From positions 1 through 44,331 of the forward strand of contig DGSP01000004.1 in assembly GCA_002393555.1 (NCBI GenBank): DNA of 44,331 bases, written 5' to 3'. The notes under the pieces are model-generated. The model worked only from the letters and a program-made list of their open reading frames with translations. It did no database searches and was not told the origin of the DNA. The position numbers were made by a program, and so were the translations under genes. Position 1 is the stretch's first letter; each line of letters starts with the position of its first letter. Origin of the DNA: Prevotellaceae bacterium UBA4359 (GTDB lineage Bacteria; Bacteroidota; Bacteroidia; Bacteroidales; Bacteroidaceae). Shown here piece by piece: positions 1-8,012 of this stretch.

Positions 1-43
1 GGCGTAATTCTTATACCGAACTCACGTTGTTTCTGCAAAACTG

Positions 44-62
44 TAGCCGAGGGGTACGGCTA
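44..62 (-). terminator. weak hairpin at the end of the acyl-CoA synthetase gene
   Basis: TAGCCG (44-49) and CGGCTA (57-62) form a 6-bp stem that overlaps the stop codon of the minus-strand gene. The sequence after it on the minus strand has only a short T run (cagttttg), so termination is plausible but not convincing. Confidence 0.3.
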
Positions 63-1685
63 TGAATAGAGGTAACGGCGGATGCTTCGCTTGGGGGTCT
101 TTTCAAACTCTTGCTCCAGCACTTCGATGGCACTGATGTTGGCAAAGGCGGGCAGGTAGGAGTTGATGTGGCGTTTGTAGGTGTCGAGTTCTTGCAGGAG
201 GGTGTCGCGGGTCAGTCCGTGATGCTCCAAGGCCGGCTCGCTGATATAGACGAGGGCGACGAGTTTTTCGCCTCGCTGCACCACCACGCTCTCCTCGAAG
301 ATGGTGTGGGTGGCTATCACGTCCTCAATCTCTTCGGGATAGACGTTCTGTCCGTTGGCACCGAGGAGCATGGTCTTCTTGCGTCCACGAATGAAGATGT
401 TGCCCTCGCGGTCGATGGTGCCGAGGTCGCCCGTGTGGAGCCATCCTTCCTCGTCGATGGCTTCGAGGGTCTCCTTCTCGTTTTTGTAGTAGCCCAGCAT
501 GACGTTGGCGCCTCTGGTGAGGATTTCGCCGGGGGTGTTCTGCGGGTCGGCAGAGTCAATCTTCACTTCCATGCGTGGGGCAGGCTTGCCGCAGGAACCC
601 TTGACAAAGAGGCGCTTGTCCTCGTAGCCGATGATGGGGCCGCACTCCGTCATGCCGTAGCCGACGGTGTAGGGGAAATGAATCTGGTGCAGGAAGTCCT
701 CCACCTCCTTGTTGAAGGCTGCTCCGCCAATGATGCACTCGTAGAAGTTGCCGCCCAGGGCGGAGAAGAGTTTGTTGCGGATTTGGCGATAGACCACCTG
801 TCGCAGCATGGGGATGGCGGTGAGGGCACGGATGTGGCGGGTGCGGAGGATGGGGAAAATCTGTTTCTGCACGATTTTCTCCAAGATGAGGGGCACCACG
901 ATGACCACCACGGGACGAATCTCGCCAAAAGCCTTGATGACCACGTGGGGCGAGGGTGTCTTGGTGAGGAAGTGGATGTGGCAGCCGATGGTGAAGGCGA
1001 AGAAGAAATCGTAGGCGAAGCCGTAGAGGTGGGCCAGCGGCAGGATGGAGAGGGTGTTGTCGCCCGGTCCGAAGTCGAGCACCTCGTCGGCAAAGTGGCA
1101 GTTGGACCAGATGGAGCGGTAGGGCAGCATCACCCCCTTGCTGCGGCCTGTGGAACCGCTGGTGTAACTGAGCAGGGCGAGGTCGTCGGGCCGTTCGCGG
1201 AAGTAGTGTACGTCGTCGGGCTGCAGGTCGGTGAAAGCCTGCATGTCAATGCCCAGCGGCTCGTCCTTCATGGTGAAGTCGGCCATGTGGAGGATGCGGG
1301 CATGGAGTCCTTTGGCGTACTTCTCTCCGCAGATGATGAGCGAGGCATCGGAGTGTTCGTAGATGTTCTGAATCTGCTCGATGCTGAACTCGGAGAGGAT
1401 GGGCACCACGACGGCACCATAACTGAAAGCGGCAAAGAAGGAGATGGCCCAATGGGCGTTGTTCTTGTCGCACAGGGCAATCTTGCATCCGGGTTCGATG
1501 CCCGCCTGGCGGAAGAGCCGGTGCAGCCGCGCTATCATCTTGGCCACATCGCCATAGGTGTAACTCTCGTCGGTGCCATAGTTGGTCACGCACGGACGTG
1601 TCCAGTTCTGCTTGAGCGTGTTCTCCATCATGCCGATGATGGAGGTGTCCTCAGGCTTGAATAGTCTTGTCTTTGCTTTAGCCAT
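60..1685 (-). CDS. AMP-dependent acyl-CoA synthetase (long-chain fatty acid CoA ligase-like)
   Basis: 541-residue member of the adenylate-forming (AMP-binding) family, which activates a carboxylic acid with ATP and transfers it to CoA; a fatty acid is the likely substrate. Seen: the P-loop-like motif SYTSGSTGRSKG at about residues 173-184, the YGMTECGP motif at about 343-350, a GWLHTGDLG motif further on, and the C-terminal subdomain ending in TPKRSIRRYL. No signal peptide, so cytoplasmic. I chose ATG at 1685 (MAKAKTRLF): the frame stays open for 32 more codons upstream, but that stretch reads through the palindromic repeat at 1714-1844 and has no family similarity. The gene follows the rhamnose mutarotase gene on the same strand, with a terminator and the repeat between them. 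Substrate chain length cannot be read from sequence. Confidence 0.88.
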   Translation of the reverse strand: MAKAKTRLFKPEDTSIIGMMENTLKQNWTRPCVTNYGTDESYTYGDVAKMIARLHRLFRQAGIEPGCKIALCDKNNAHWAISFFAAFSYGAVVVPILSEFSIEQIQNIYEHSDASLIICGEKYAKGLHARILHMADFTMKDEPLGIDMQAFTDLQPDDVHYFRERPDDLALLSYTSGSTGRSKGVMLPYRSIWSNCHFADEVLDFGPGDNTLSILPLAHLYGFAYDFFFAFTIGCHIHFLTKTPSPHVVIKAFGEIRPVVVIVVPLILEKIVQKQIFPILRTRHIRALTAIPMLRQVVYRQIRNKLFSALGGNFYECIIGGAAFNKEVEDFLHQIHFPYTVGYGMTECGPIIGYEDKRLFVKGSCGKPAPRMEVKIDSADPQNTPGEILTRGANVMLGYYKNEKETLEAIDEEGWLHTGDLGTIDREGNIFIRGRKKTMLLGANGQNVYPEEIEDVIATHTIFEESVVVQRGEKLVALVYISEPALEHHGLTRDTLLQELDTYKRHINSYLPAFANISAIEVLEQEFEKTPKRSIRRYLYS

Positions 1686-1713
1686 TGTGCGGTTTATGCG
1701 GTTTTTTGTGAGA

Positions 1714-1844
1714 AGTGAAAAGGGGTGAGATTTAAGTGAAAAGTGAAGAGTGAAGAACGAAAAATCTAAGTTACCTGCCATTTGGCCTGTTGGTATTTCA
1801 TTGGTGAAAGTAACTTAGATTTTTCACTTTTCACTTTTCACTCC
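1714..1844. repeat. palindromic repeat element, copy 1
   Basis: A perfect 16-bp inverted repeat, GAAAAATCTAAGTTAC at 1759-1774 and its complement at 1810-1825, encloses a 35-base loop beginning ctgccatttggcctgttgg. Outside the core, both arms continue as runs of AGTGAAAAGTGAAGAGTG-type sequence that also pair imperfectly. A second copy lies at 34410-34544 with the same core and a nearly identical loop. The element sits between the rhamnose mutarotase and acyl-CoA synthetase genes, ending 29 bases before the start codon of the latter. It encodes no protein, so any movement would need functions supplied from elsewhere. Confidence 0.85.
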
Positions 1845-1851
1845 GAAGGTG

Positions 1852-1877
1852 AAAAAAGACCGTAAAACCGTCTTTAG
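1852..1877 (-). terminator. intrinsic terminator of the rhamnose mutarotase gene
   Basis: On the minus strand AAAGAC and GTCTTT form a short stem, with one further inner pair, around a small loop, and a run of six T follows. It overlaps the TAA stop of the mutarotase gene. The stem is short, so strength is uncertain. Confidence 0.55.
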
Positions 1878-2188
1878 TCCATGTGGAACATTTCAGGAAG
1901 GGGAATGGAAACGGGGCTATTGTCGGGGTTCGTCTCCATGATGTCGGCCATGTAGGCCCACCACTTCTGGCAAATCTCAGTGCCGCCCAGGTCTTGGCTG
2001 CCGCCTTCGCCCTCCAGTTCCTGATAGGCAAAGAGCGTGTTGGTGTCTTCGTCCAGATAGATGCTGTAGTTGCGCACACCGCTCTCCGTGAGCAGTGCCT
2101 TCAGTTCGGGGAAAAGGTTGGCGTGGCGACGTTTGTACTCCTCCTTGCACCCAGGTTTCAGGAACATCTTGAATGCTTCTCTTTTCAT
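1874..2188 (-). CDS. rhaM: L-rhamnose mutarotase
   Basis: 104 residues, the usual full length of the RhaM/RhaU family, which interconverts the alpha and beta anomers of L-rhamnose in the cytoplasm. The residues known as functionally important in the E. coli enzyme are at the same positions here: Tyr18, His22, Trp76 and Trp77 (KEEYKRRH and QKWWAYM). No other rhamnose gene lies in the window, so the gene stands apart from a rha operon. It begins 33 bases after the stop of the DUF2027-like gene on the same strand, which suggests co-transcription, and it ends at its own terminator. Confidence 0.9.
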   Translation of the reverse strand: MKREAFKMFLKPGCKEEYKRRHANLFPELKALLTESGVRNYSIYLDEDTNTLFAYQELEGEGGSQDLGGTEICQKWWAYMADIMETNPDNSPVSIPLPEMFHMD

Positions 2189-2221
2189 AAGGTTAGTCTT
2201 TGTTTTTAGGGTTAGTATCTC

Positions 2222-2785
2222 TTAGAGTATATTCAGTTCTCCAATGTTGGCAGGCGGCTGTGGCTTCTTCTGCTGCTTGGCCTGACGTGCCATCAGTTTC
2301 TCGTTCTTCCGCAGGTTGTTCTCCGCTTCGAGCCGTGCGATGCGCGCTTCCTGCTGCTGAAGGGCAGTCTCGACTCTCAGAAGAGCGGCTTCCACTTTCT
2401 GCAAGGCCATCTCCAGCCTGACCATCCGTGCCTCCAACTGCTCGTCGAGTCCATCCTCGTCAGAATCGCTCGGCTGCACGGTCTTCGACTTGAGGTAATC
2501 CCTGCCGTTGAGGCTCTGCACCTCGGACTTTTCACTTGCCCTGTTTCCGCTCTTTCCTTCTTGCGACGGCTCTTTCAGCGGTGTTGTGCCATACTCCACC
2601 TTGGGCGCAGCCTTCCTCTTCTCCGCCTTCGGAGCCTCCTCCTCAATCACCACCACCTCGCTTTGCGGCATGGGGATGTCGAACCCGTCGGCATCCTCCA
2701 CCAGCACAATGCCGCCCTGACGGAATCCCGTGACCGTGCCTCCGCCCACATCGTTCAGAAATCTTACTTTATCTCCTATCTTCAT
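2222..2785 (-). CDS. DUF2027-like domain protein with C-terminal coiled coil
   Basis: 187 residues. The first 50 residues (MKIGDKVRFLNDVGGG, then a VLVEDADGFDIPMP motif) look like the small beta-barrel at the start of Bacteroidetes DUF2027 proteins. Those proteins usually continue into a C-terminal Smr domain of MutS2-like type. Here no Smr domain follows: a charged linker (about 50-105) leads to a long coiled coil (about 108-173) rich in Leu, Glu and Gln, and the protein ends in GELNIL. Cytoplasmic, with no signal peptide. It is the first gene of a probable unit with rhaM. The assignment is from memory of the family; function is unknown. Confidence 0.75.
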   Translation of the reverse strand: MKIGDKVRFLNDVGGGTVTGFRQGGIVLVEDADGFDIPMPQSEVVVIEEEAPKAEKRKAAPKVEYGTTPLKEPSQEGKSGNRASEKSEVQSLNGRDYLKSKTVQPSDSDEDGLDEQLEARMVRLEMALQKVEAALLRVETALQQQEARIARLEAENNLRKNEKLMARQAKQQKKPQPPANIGELNIL

Positions 2786-2850
2786 ATTCCCTTCTGCTTT
2801 TTATTTTTGCAAATCTACACAAAAAAGTCCAAACTGTATGCCTCCCTTCC

Positions 2851-3108
2851 TTAAAAAATGGATTTATCGTCCATTTTATGCTTTTTTTCATGACAAATAC
2901 CCCATTCGGCGGATGCAATCTTATGTTTTACAGTTAAACCGATGTTTAGGAGGTGGCACACCTGTTTCTGCTGTTCGCTGAACTTGCCTACGTGGCGTAC
3001 CTGACGCTCTATCATGTTGGGCTACAACTCGTCCACGACATGATAGAACCGCTGCCAGTCCAGCGGGCTACATTCATAGTGGAGGATATGTTTCTCTTTC
3101 CGCGACAT
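2851..3108 (-). pseudogene. decayed remnant, possibly the C-terminal part of a regulatory protein
   Basis: Read on the minus strand from ATG at 3108, this gives MSRKEKHILHYECSPLDWQ and so on for 28 codons, then TAG at 3022-3024. The same frame continues for 56 codons (including FSEQQKQVCHLLNIGLTV) to TAA at 2851-2853. The TAG is one base from TGG, and a Trp would suit the context. The segment FSEQQKQVCHLLNIGLT resembles the helix before a helix-turn-helix in Bacteroidetes regulators, but the expected recognition helix is replaced by unrelated sequence. I read it as a truncated, stop-containing fossil. It runs opposite to the barrel gene at 3162. This is inferred by eye and is of low certainty. 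Confidence 0.35.
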
Positions 3109-3129
3109 ATTTTTGAAAACAGAAACTAT

Positions 3130-3163
3130 ATGTCAGTAGAAACATCAAACATTTTACTGACAT
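3130..3163 (+). promoter_or_regulatory. inverted repeat overlapping the start codon of the barrel gene
   Basis: ATGTCAGTA at 3130-3138 and TACTGACAT at 3155-3163 are perfect 9-bp reverse complements with a 16-base loop. The right arm ends inside the ATG at 3162. It could be an operator for a dimeric repressor, or an RNA hairpin hiding the start codon. Just upstream, TATTTTTG at 3108-3115 fits the -7 box, but no good -33 box accompanies it. Confidence 0.5.
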
Positions 3164-5309
3164 GAGAAAGAACATAAAACTGGCGATTGTAGCCTTGCTG
3201 GCAGCAATGTCTTCGGCAACTTGGGCACAGATGACAGACACACTAAAAACACAAACCGATTCGGTGGCTTGGAATAAATCACTGAAAGAAGTGAGCGTAG
3301 TAGCATCAAATGTTCGCACTGAGGGTGACAGGACTACGGCATTTATCACGAAAGAGATGAGGCGAGGGGCACGGAACACGGCGCAAATGCTGGGAAACAT
3401 ACGCGGTCTGACGTGGAACGCGGTGGACAACAGCGTGGACTATAACGGAAAACGAAATATTGTTGTGTTGGTGGACAGTTTGGAGAAAAGTTACAACTAT
3501 GTGATGAACTTGCACCATGTGAGGTTTGAGAAAGTGGAGATTATCGACCAACCCAAAGGAAAATATGAGGGATATGATGCACTCATCAATCTGGTGACAA
3601 AGAAAAACTATGAAGGCTACGAGGGCTATCTGCGTGCCAGTACAAGACTAATGCCTGCCGGGCCGAATGCAGGCAAGTTCCTTTGGTTTGTCAATAGTGG
3701 TGCTATCACTTACACGAGAAACAAATGGAATTTTGTTGGCAACGTGACGAGAATGTCTGACAACAAGAATGTGTTGCAGGAGTGGTACGAACGCACTTAT
3801 CCCATGCAAGGACTGACGGAACGTGTACTGCACGATGACGAGACGAACGAGAAACTGTTAGACAATGTGGACTATCAGGTGAATCTTTCAGTAGATTATC
3901 AGTTTAACAAGAACCACTCCTTGTCGTGGGCTTATGTGTATGACTACAACCGAGACGAGAACCAACTGAACTATCTGTTGGAACAGCGACACATGAATAT
4001 TGGTACTATTGATACACTGGACGTTCATAGCCTCAACGACACCTATAACCACAACCATAGCACGGCCCTGTTCTATCGTGGACGGTCTGGAGCGTGGAGT
4101 TATGACGCCGACATCAATTATGTCTATAACCGCAACACGCCCGACAACACCTTTCTGCGTGGTCCAGCCTTCATTCTGCGCAACCACTACAACGACCACA
4201 TGCACTTCACCCGCTTCCGCTCCGAGGCACGGCGGAACTGGTATGAGAACCGTCTGCAACTACAATTCGGCTATCACAACACATGGAAGGATTATGAACG
4301 TAAAGACTTCGACAGTCAGCAGCGACTGAACACCAATGGATTCCTTCGCAACAATGGATGGTTCAACCTTTGGGGACGGCTCGACAGTATTGGCCACAAC
4401 ACGGCATCTGTTGGCGGCAGGGTAGAACAGGTACATGTATGGAGTAACGGCATCGGAGATAACCAGTTGGTGTGGTCAATCAGCGCGATGTACTGGCACA
4501 AATTGACTGAGAAAAACTGGATACGCTTCAACTACGACTACGGCATCAATCACCCCAACCAAAACCAGACATCGGCATACGGCTACTTCACCGACTCGCT
4601 CACATGGAGCGGTGGCAATCCGTTCTTGCGCCCCAGCGTCAGCCATCAGTGGAAGGTATGGTTCGATGCCTGGTGGTGCTTCAATGCTCAGGCAGGTGTG
4701 ACCTACGCGCCCAACACCATTACTGCCATCAGCGAACTGCGGCACGGAAGTCTGCCCAGTGGTGTGGATGGTGACTACGTTGCCAGCACATACGTCAACT
4801 CGCGTTACCTCTCGTCGTGGGCCAGTGTTTCGTTCACCAAGCGTTTCGCCAAGGACTTTGTCTATAAAGCCGATGCACTCTTTGCCCTGCCCAGTGCCAG
4901 GTATGGGGACTTCCGCCAGCACGGCCATGAACTGCACTTCAAGACCTCATTGCAATACTACAGCCGCAAGTACCACCTCGCAGCCTATCTGGCCTACGAA
5001 CTGAACCACAATAAGATGGTTACTCCACAGACTTATTCAATCAGCGACAAAGACGATTTGCTCTATATCTCCATCGACAAGACTTTTTTCCACGACCGTC
5101 TCGGTCTCAGTTTCGTGGCGATTTCTCCTCTTAAGTGGGGCGATGGCATCAGCAAGACTACCGTCGTGTCGCCAGCCATCGAGAGTGCCAACTATTTCAA
5201 TTCGTGGGAGAGCAACAACCGTGGTGCCCTTCAGTTCACCCTCGTCTATCGCTTCATGGGCGGCAAGTCGGTGAGAGAATATAAGCGCGAAATGTCGGAG
5301 GAAAGATAA
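3162..5309 (+). CDS. outer-membrane plug/beta-barrel protein (TonB-dependent receptor-like)
   Basis: 715 residues. A signal peptide (MRKNIKLAIVALLAAMSSATWA) is followed by a plug-like domain at about 40-150 (SLKEVSVVASN, then a segment ending VEIIDQPKGKYEGYDALINLVTKK), and then a long series of alternating aromatic/polar strands typical of an outer-membrane barrel, ending near LVYRFMGGKSVREYKR. I see no N-terminal carboxypeptidase-regulatory domain and no SusD partner, so it is not a standard SusC. The ligand is unknown. The next genes downstream encode an ECF sigma factor and a probable anti-sigma factor, a grouping that in Bacteroidetes often links an outer-membrane receptor to its regulation; that link is inference. 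The start at 3162 puts the signal peptide at the very N-terminus. Confidence 0.8.
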   Translation: MRKNIKLAIVALLAAMSSATWAQMTDTLKTQTDSVAWNKSLKEVSVVASNVRTEGDRTTAFITKEMRRGARNTAQMLGNIRGLTWNAVDNSVDYNGKRNIVVLVDSLEKSYNYVMNLHHVRFEKVEIIDQPKGKYEGYDALINLVTKKNYEGYEGYLRASTRLMPAGPNAGKFLWFVNSGAITYTRNKWNFVGNVTRMSDNKNVLQEWYERTYPMQGLTERVLHDDETNEKLLDNVDYQVNLSVDYQFNKNHSLSWAYVYDYNRDENQLNYLLEQRHMNIGTIDTLDVHSLNDTYNHNHSTALFYRGRSGAWSYDADINYVYNRNTPDNTFLRGPAFILRNHYNDHMHFTRFRSEARRNWYENRLQLQFGYHNTWKDYERKDFDSQQRLNTNGFLRNNGWFNLWGRLDSIGHNTASVGGRVEQVHVWSNGIGDNQLVWSISAMYWHKLTEKNWIRFNYDYGINHPNQNQTSAYGYFTDSLTWSGGNPFLRPSVSHQWKVWFDAWWCFNAQAGVTYAPNTITAISELRHGSLPSGVDGDYVASTYVNSRYLSSWASVSFTKRFAKDFVYKADALFALPSARYGDFRQHGHELHFKTSLQYYSRKYHLAAYLAYELNHNKMVTPQTYSISDKDDLLYISIDKTFFHDRLGLSFVAISPLKWGDGISKTTVVSPAIESANYFNSWESNNRGALQFTLVYRFMGGKSVREYKREMSEER

Positions 5310-5348
5310 AAAAGAGAATAAAAAAGCAACATTGAGCGACATATTTCT

Positions 5349-5356
5349 TACCTTTG
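5349..5356 (+). promoter_or_regulatory. candidate -7 box of the sigma factor operon
   Basis: TACCTTTG matches the Bacteroidetes TAnnTTTG element and lies 30 bases before the ATG at 5386. The only nearby TTG is 14 bases upstream, closer than the usual 19-21, so the -33 box is not supported. Confidence 0.4.
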
Positions 5357-5385
5357 TGTCTATATGTAGGTAGAATGCCTTGGCG

Positions 5386-5940
5386 ATGAAGAATGACGAC
5401 ACAACAAAAATAGCGCAAATACTGGCTGGCGAGACCGAAGAGTTCCGCCACCTGATGCGACGGTATGGAGGCACATTGCTTGCTTTCATCGAGAATGTCG
5501 TATGCTGCCATGAAGAGGCTGAAGATGTGGTTCAAGAAACCTTTCTCATTGCTTATCGTTCTCTCTATCAGTATGATGATAGCAAGGCATCGTTTGCAAC
5601 CTGGCTCCACCGCATAGCATACCATGAGGCTCTTCGACGAATGAAGCGACGACGACTTCCCACGCTCTCATGGGATGAAGACGAAAGGCTGTTGAGATGT
5701 GCCGAAGAGGCTGATACAGACGATTGGCTGACTGACATGACCGAAGAGCAGATGCAGAGACTTGACGAAGCCATCGACCTGCTGCCAGAATACGACCAGA
5801 TGCTCCTACGGTTCTACTACGAAGACGATATGCCTCTGAAGGAGATAGCCTACATACTCGACAGCGAGGCCAGTATACTGGCAAGCCGACTACGACGAAT
5901 CAGAAACAGACTGAGAAAAGAATTACAAAAGAACAGATGA
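5386..5940 (+). CDS. ECF-type RNA polymerase sigma factor
   Basis: 184 residues. The region 2 part contains EEAEDVVQETFLIAYRSLYQYD and an aromatic SFATWLHRIAYHEALRRMKRR segment typical of sigma-70 region 2.3-2.4. The region 4 part near the end (LLPEYDQMLLRFYYEDDMPLKEIAYIL, then ASRLRRIRNRLRKEL) is a helix-turn-helix of the ECF type. No region 1 or 3 is present. ATG at 5386 (MKNDDTTK) was preferred to a TTG two codons upstream. Its stop overlaps the next start (ATGA), so the downstream membrane protein is translationally coupled and probably its anti-sigma factor. Target genes are unknown; the barrel gene just upstream is one candidate. Confidence 0.88.
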   Translation: MKNDDTTKIAQILAGETEEFRHLMRRYGGTLLAFIENVVCCHEEAEDVVQETFLIAYRSLYQYDDSKASFATWLHRIAYHEALRRMKRRRLPTLSWDEDERLLRCAEEADTDDWLTDMTEEQMQRLDEAIDLLPEYDQMLLRFYYEDDMPLKEIAYILDSEASILASRLRRIRNRLRKELQKNR

Positions 5941-6461
5941 AAACATCAAATGACATAAAGCCCAAAGACGATGCAATCCGACAGGTAATGCATCGGAGGA
6001 AGGAACGTCGCCCTATGATTGAACTCCCCAAGGAGGTTGAGGACAGGGTGATGGAGCGGATTTCTACAATAGAGAAGGCATCTGCTCCAAGAGTCAAAGT
6101 GATGCAGTTATGGATTCTTCGTGCTGTGAGTGCCGCTGCCGTTATAGCAAGTGTATTCTTTCTTGTGGAAACGGTGATTCCAGAAGAAAAGGAAGAACCA
6201 TCAAATGTTGTAGCAAAAGTGGAAGTCCGCAAGCCTATAGAGACAGAATCGGAACAGAAAAAAGAACAGCCTCAAGTGGTAGAAGAGAAACCACGTCTTG
6301 TTCAACGGAAGAAACTTACGCCCAAGGCCAAGCCAAATGCCGTTACAAGCGTAGAGGATATTCCCCTTGCTGAGGCCGAAACCGATGTATGTATCGACTG
6401 TGAAATGGACGCAATGGACTGTGAATTAACAGCCATGATTAACGAATTTGAAAACCTATAA
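5937..6461 (+). CDS. probable membrane anti-sigma factor
   Basis: 174 residues. The N-terminal 55 residues are charged and cytoplasmic-looking (KDDAIRQVMHRRKERRP), a single membrane helix lies at about 57-80 (LWILRAVSAAAVIASVFFLV), and the rest is a Glu/Lys/Pro-rich periplasmic stretch followed by an acidic Cys-containing tail with CIDCEMDAMDC at about 150-160. No known domain is recognised. The role as anti-sigma factor rests on the 4-base overlap with the sigma gene, the single-pass topology and the size. The paired cysteines in the tail could bind metal or form a disulfide. It overlaps the previous gene and lies 8 bases before the next. Confidence 0.6.
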   Translation: MKTSNDIKPKDDAIRQVMHRRKERRPMIELPKEVEDRVMERISTIEKASAPRVKVMQLWILRAVSAAAVIASVFFLVETVIPEEKEEPSNVVAKVEVRKPIETESEQKKEQPQVVEEKPRLVQRKKLTPKAKPNAVTSVEDIPLAEAETDVCIDCEMDAMDCELTAMINEFENL

Positions 6462-6469
6462 GACGCTAT

Positions 6470-7840
6470 ATGAAACACTTCATTTTATCTTTCTTGTTGC
6501 TCTGCCCGATAGGCTTACAGGCACAATCGACCACCGAACAGGCCGTTGACAGCATGATGAACTATCTGGCCTTGAACTGTCTCGACGGCCTCCTCGTCAT
6601 CGAGAGCAACGGGCGCAACCACGCCACACGTGGCGAAATCACTATCGACAACGGGCCGATGGCGGCTACAAGGCGGCTCATCAACGGCATCCAGCCTTAT
6701 ATAGATATGTTGCCCCACCTGCGGAAGATGACCGACGAAAGGACGGGCGAAGTGTTTGAAGGTCGCTTAGCCATGCGGCTACAGCCCGAGCCTGGCGACA
6801 CATCGGCCTATTTCCTCATGACCTATAACCGCTCTAAACTGACGTTCAAGTACGGCGTGAACAGTCCTGGCAGCATCAGTCTGGCCAAGAGTTCTGCAAA
6901 AGGGCCAGGTGTAGGTTTCAGCCCCAAAGGACTGTCGGCAGAGGAGGCCGCTCCAGTCATTCAGTTCTACAATGAGTTAGTCCGTCGCAGTGATGCCCGT
7001 GTGGTTGATACCGTGTTCGTGTACGATGGCGACAAAGACTATGAGTGGTGGTTGGGGGCAACCGGTGAGCGCAGCCGCACTAAAGCCCAAATTGTCTTGG
7101 CGCCATCGCCAACAGACAAGGACATGCGAGAATGGTTGAACGTAGTGAACCGATACGACAAGCATCCCGATGTGACCCTGTTCCAGAGTAACCGTGTGAT
7201 TCGGGGCGAAGTCTATCTGGCAAGCAGCATCTGCACGTTTATCGTAGGCGGAGCCTTCCACCTTTACTTGGCAGGTCTTTATCATGGGCAGTTCTGCCTT
7301 ATTCGTGTGGTGGCACACTCAGACGAACCGGGCGAGGTTGTGCCAGGATTCTCTCGGCTTATCGACCATCTGACGGGGGCAGAAAAGACCGTTCACTACG
7401 CAACAGGCCATCCCGCCAAACTCGTTCAACTGATGGAAAAAGAAATCCAGAATCTGCAAGCACATCTTGGTGCAGAAGTTCTTGACACGCTTTTCTTTAG
7501 CAACGACCACGAGGGGCATGTTTGGTGGACGGGCATAGACAGTCGCTGTCCCACCCGAGCCAGTCTTGTTCGCGCGCCATCATCAGAGAAAGATTTTGCC
7601 TCCCTTCACCAACGCATTCGCAAATCCGTTGACAACATAGTGAATTATCAGGCATGGACAGACGATGACACCGATGAAGACCGACGAATCTTCCTCGGTT
7701 GGACAGATGACCGAGGGCAACTTCACGCCTATATCATCTACTATATGATAGCCACTCGCCAACTCATCATCGAACAGGCTGACGGTGAGGAGCCAGGTTG
7801 CATCTGCATCCCCCACTACCAGCAGAAATGGTTTGAGTAG
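6470..7840 (+). CDS. periplasmic protein of unknown function with an internal duplication
   Basis: 456 residues with a clear signal peptide (MKHFILSFLLLCPIGLQAQS). No known domain is recognised. Two segments, about 177-232 and 336-390, share a common pattern: V-x-DT-x-F, then WW-x-G, R-x-x-T-x-A, and AP-S-x-x-x-KD. This points to an ancient duplication of a unit of about 55 residues. It is the third gene of the sigma/anti-sigma unit (8-base gap), so it may be a sensor or effector of that circuit. After the TAG stop the same frame stays open for 20 codons (PSPDFEKSGIGVAKMSIWWY) before TAA, which may be an older C-terminus cut off by a newer stop, or chance. Confidence 0.7.
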   Translation: MKHFILSFLLLCPIGLQAQSTTEQAVDSMMNYLALNCLDGLLVIESNGRNHATRGEITIDNGPMAATRRLINGIQPYIDMLPHLRKMTDERTGEVFEGRLAMRLQPEPGDTSAYFLMTYNRSKLTFKYGVNSPGSISLAKSSAKGPGVGFSPKGLSAEEAAPVIQFYNELVRRSDARVVDTVFVYDGDKDYEWWLGATGERSRTKAQIVLAPSPTDKDMREWLNVVNRYDKHPDVTLFQSNRVIRGEVYLASSICTFIVGGAFHLYLAGLYHGQFCLIRVVAHSDEPGEVVPGFSRLIDHLTGAEKTVHYATGHPAKLVQLMEKEIQNLQAHLGAEVLDTLFFSNDHEGHVWWTGIDSRCPTRASLVRAPSSEKDFASLHQRIRKSVDNIVNYQAWTDDDTDEDRRIFLGWTDDRGQLHAYIIYYMIATRQLIIEQADGEEPGCICIPHYQQKWFE

Positions 7841-8012
7841 CCTTCCCCTGACTTTGAAAAAAGTGGCATCGGCGTGGCCAAGATGAGCATTTGGTGGTAC
7901 TAAACTATTTTTGTTCATCTATTTGTTTCATCTTGTTTCTTCCGAGGCACGAAGTGTCAATCTCGAGGATGTGGAAATTGGTCAATTTGTACGCGCTCGT
8001 AGCCTCTCAATC

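Noticed and set aside
111..1664. A 517-codon plus-strand open frame antisense to the acyl-CoA synthetase
   Set aside because: The minus-strand frame holds all AMP-binding motifs; this one is only its shadow.
3162..5309. Calling the barrel protein a SusC with a polysaccharide utilisation locus
   Set aside because: It is too short, has no N-terminal carboxypeptidase-like domain, and no SusD or glycoside hydrolase gene is adjacent.
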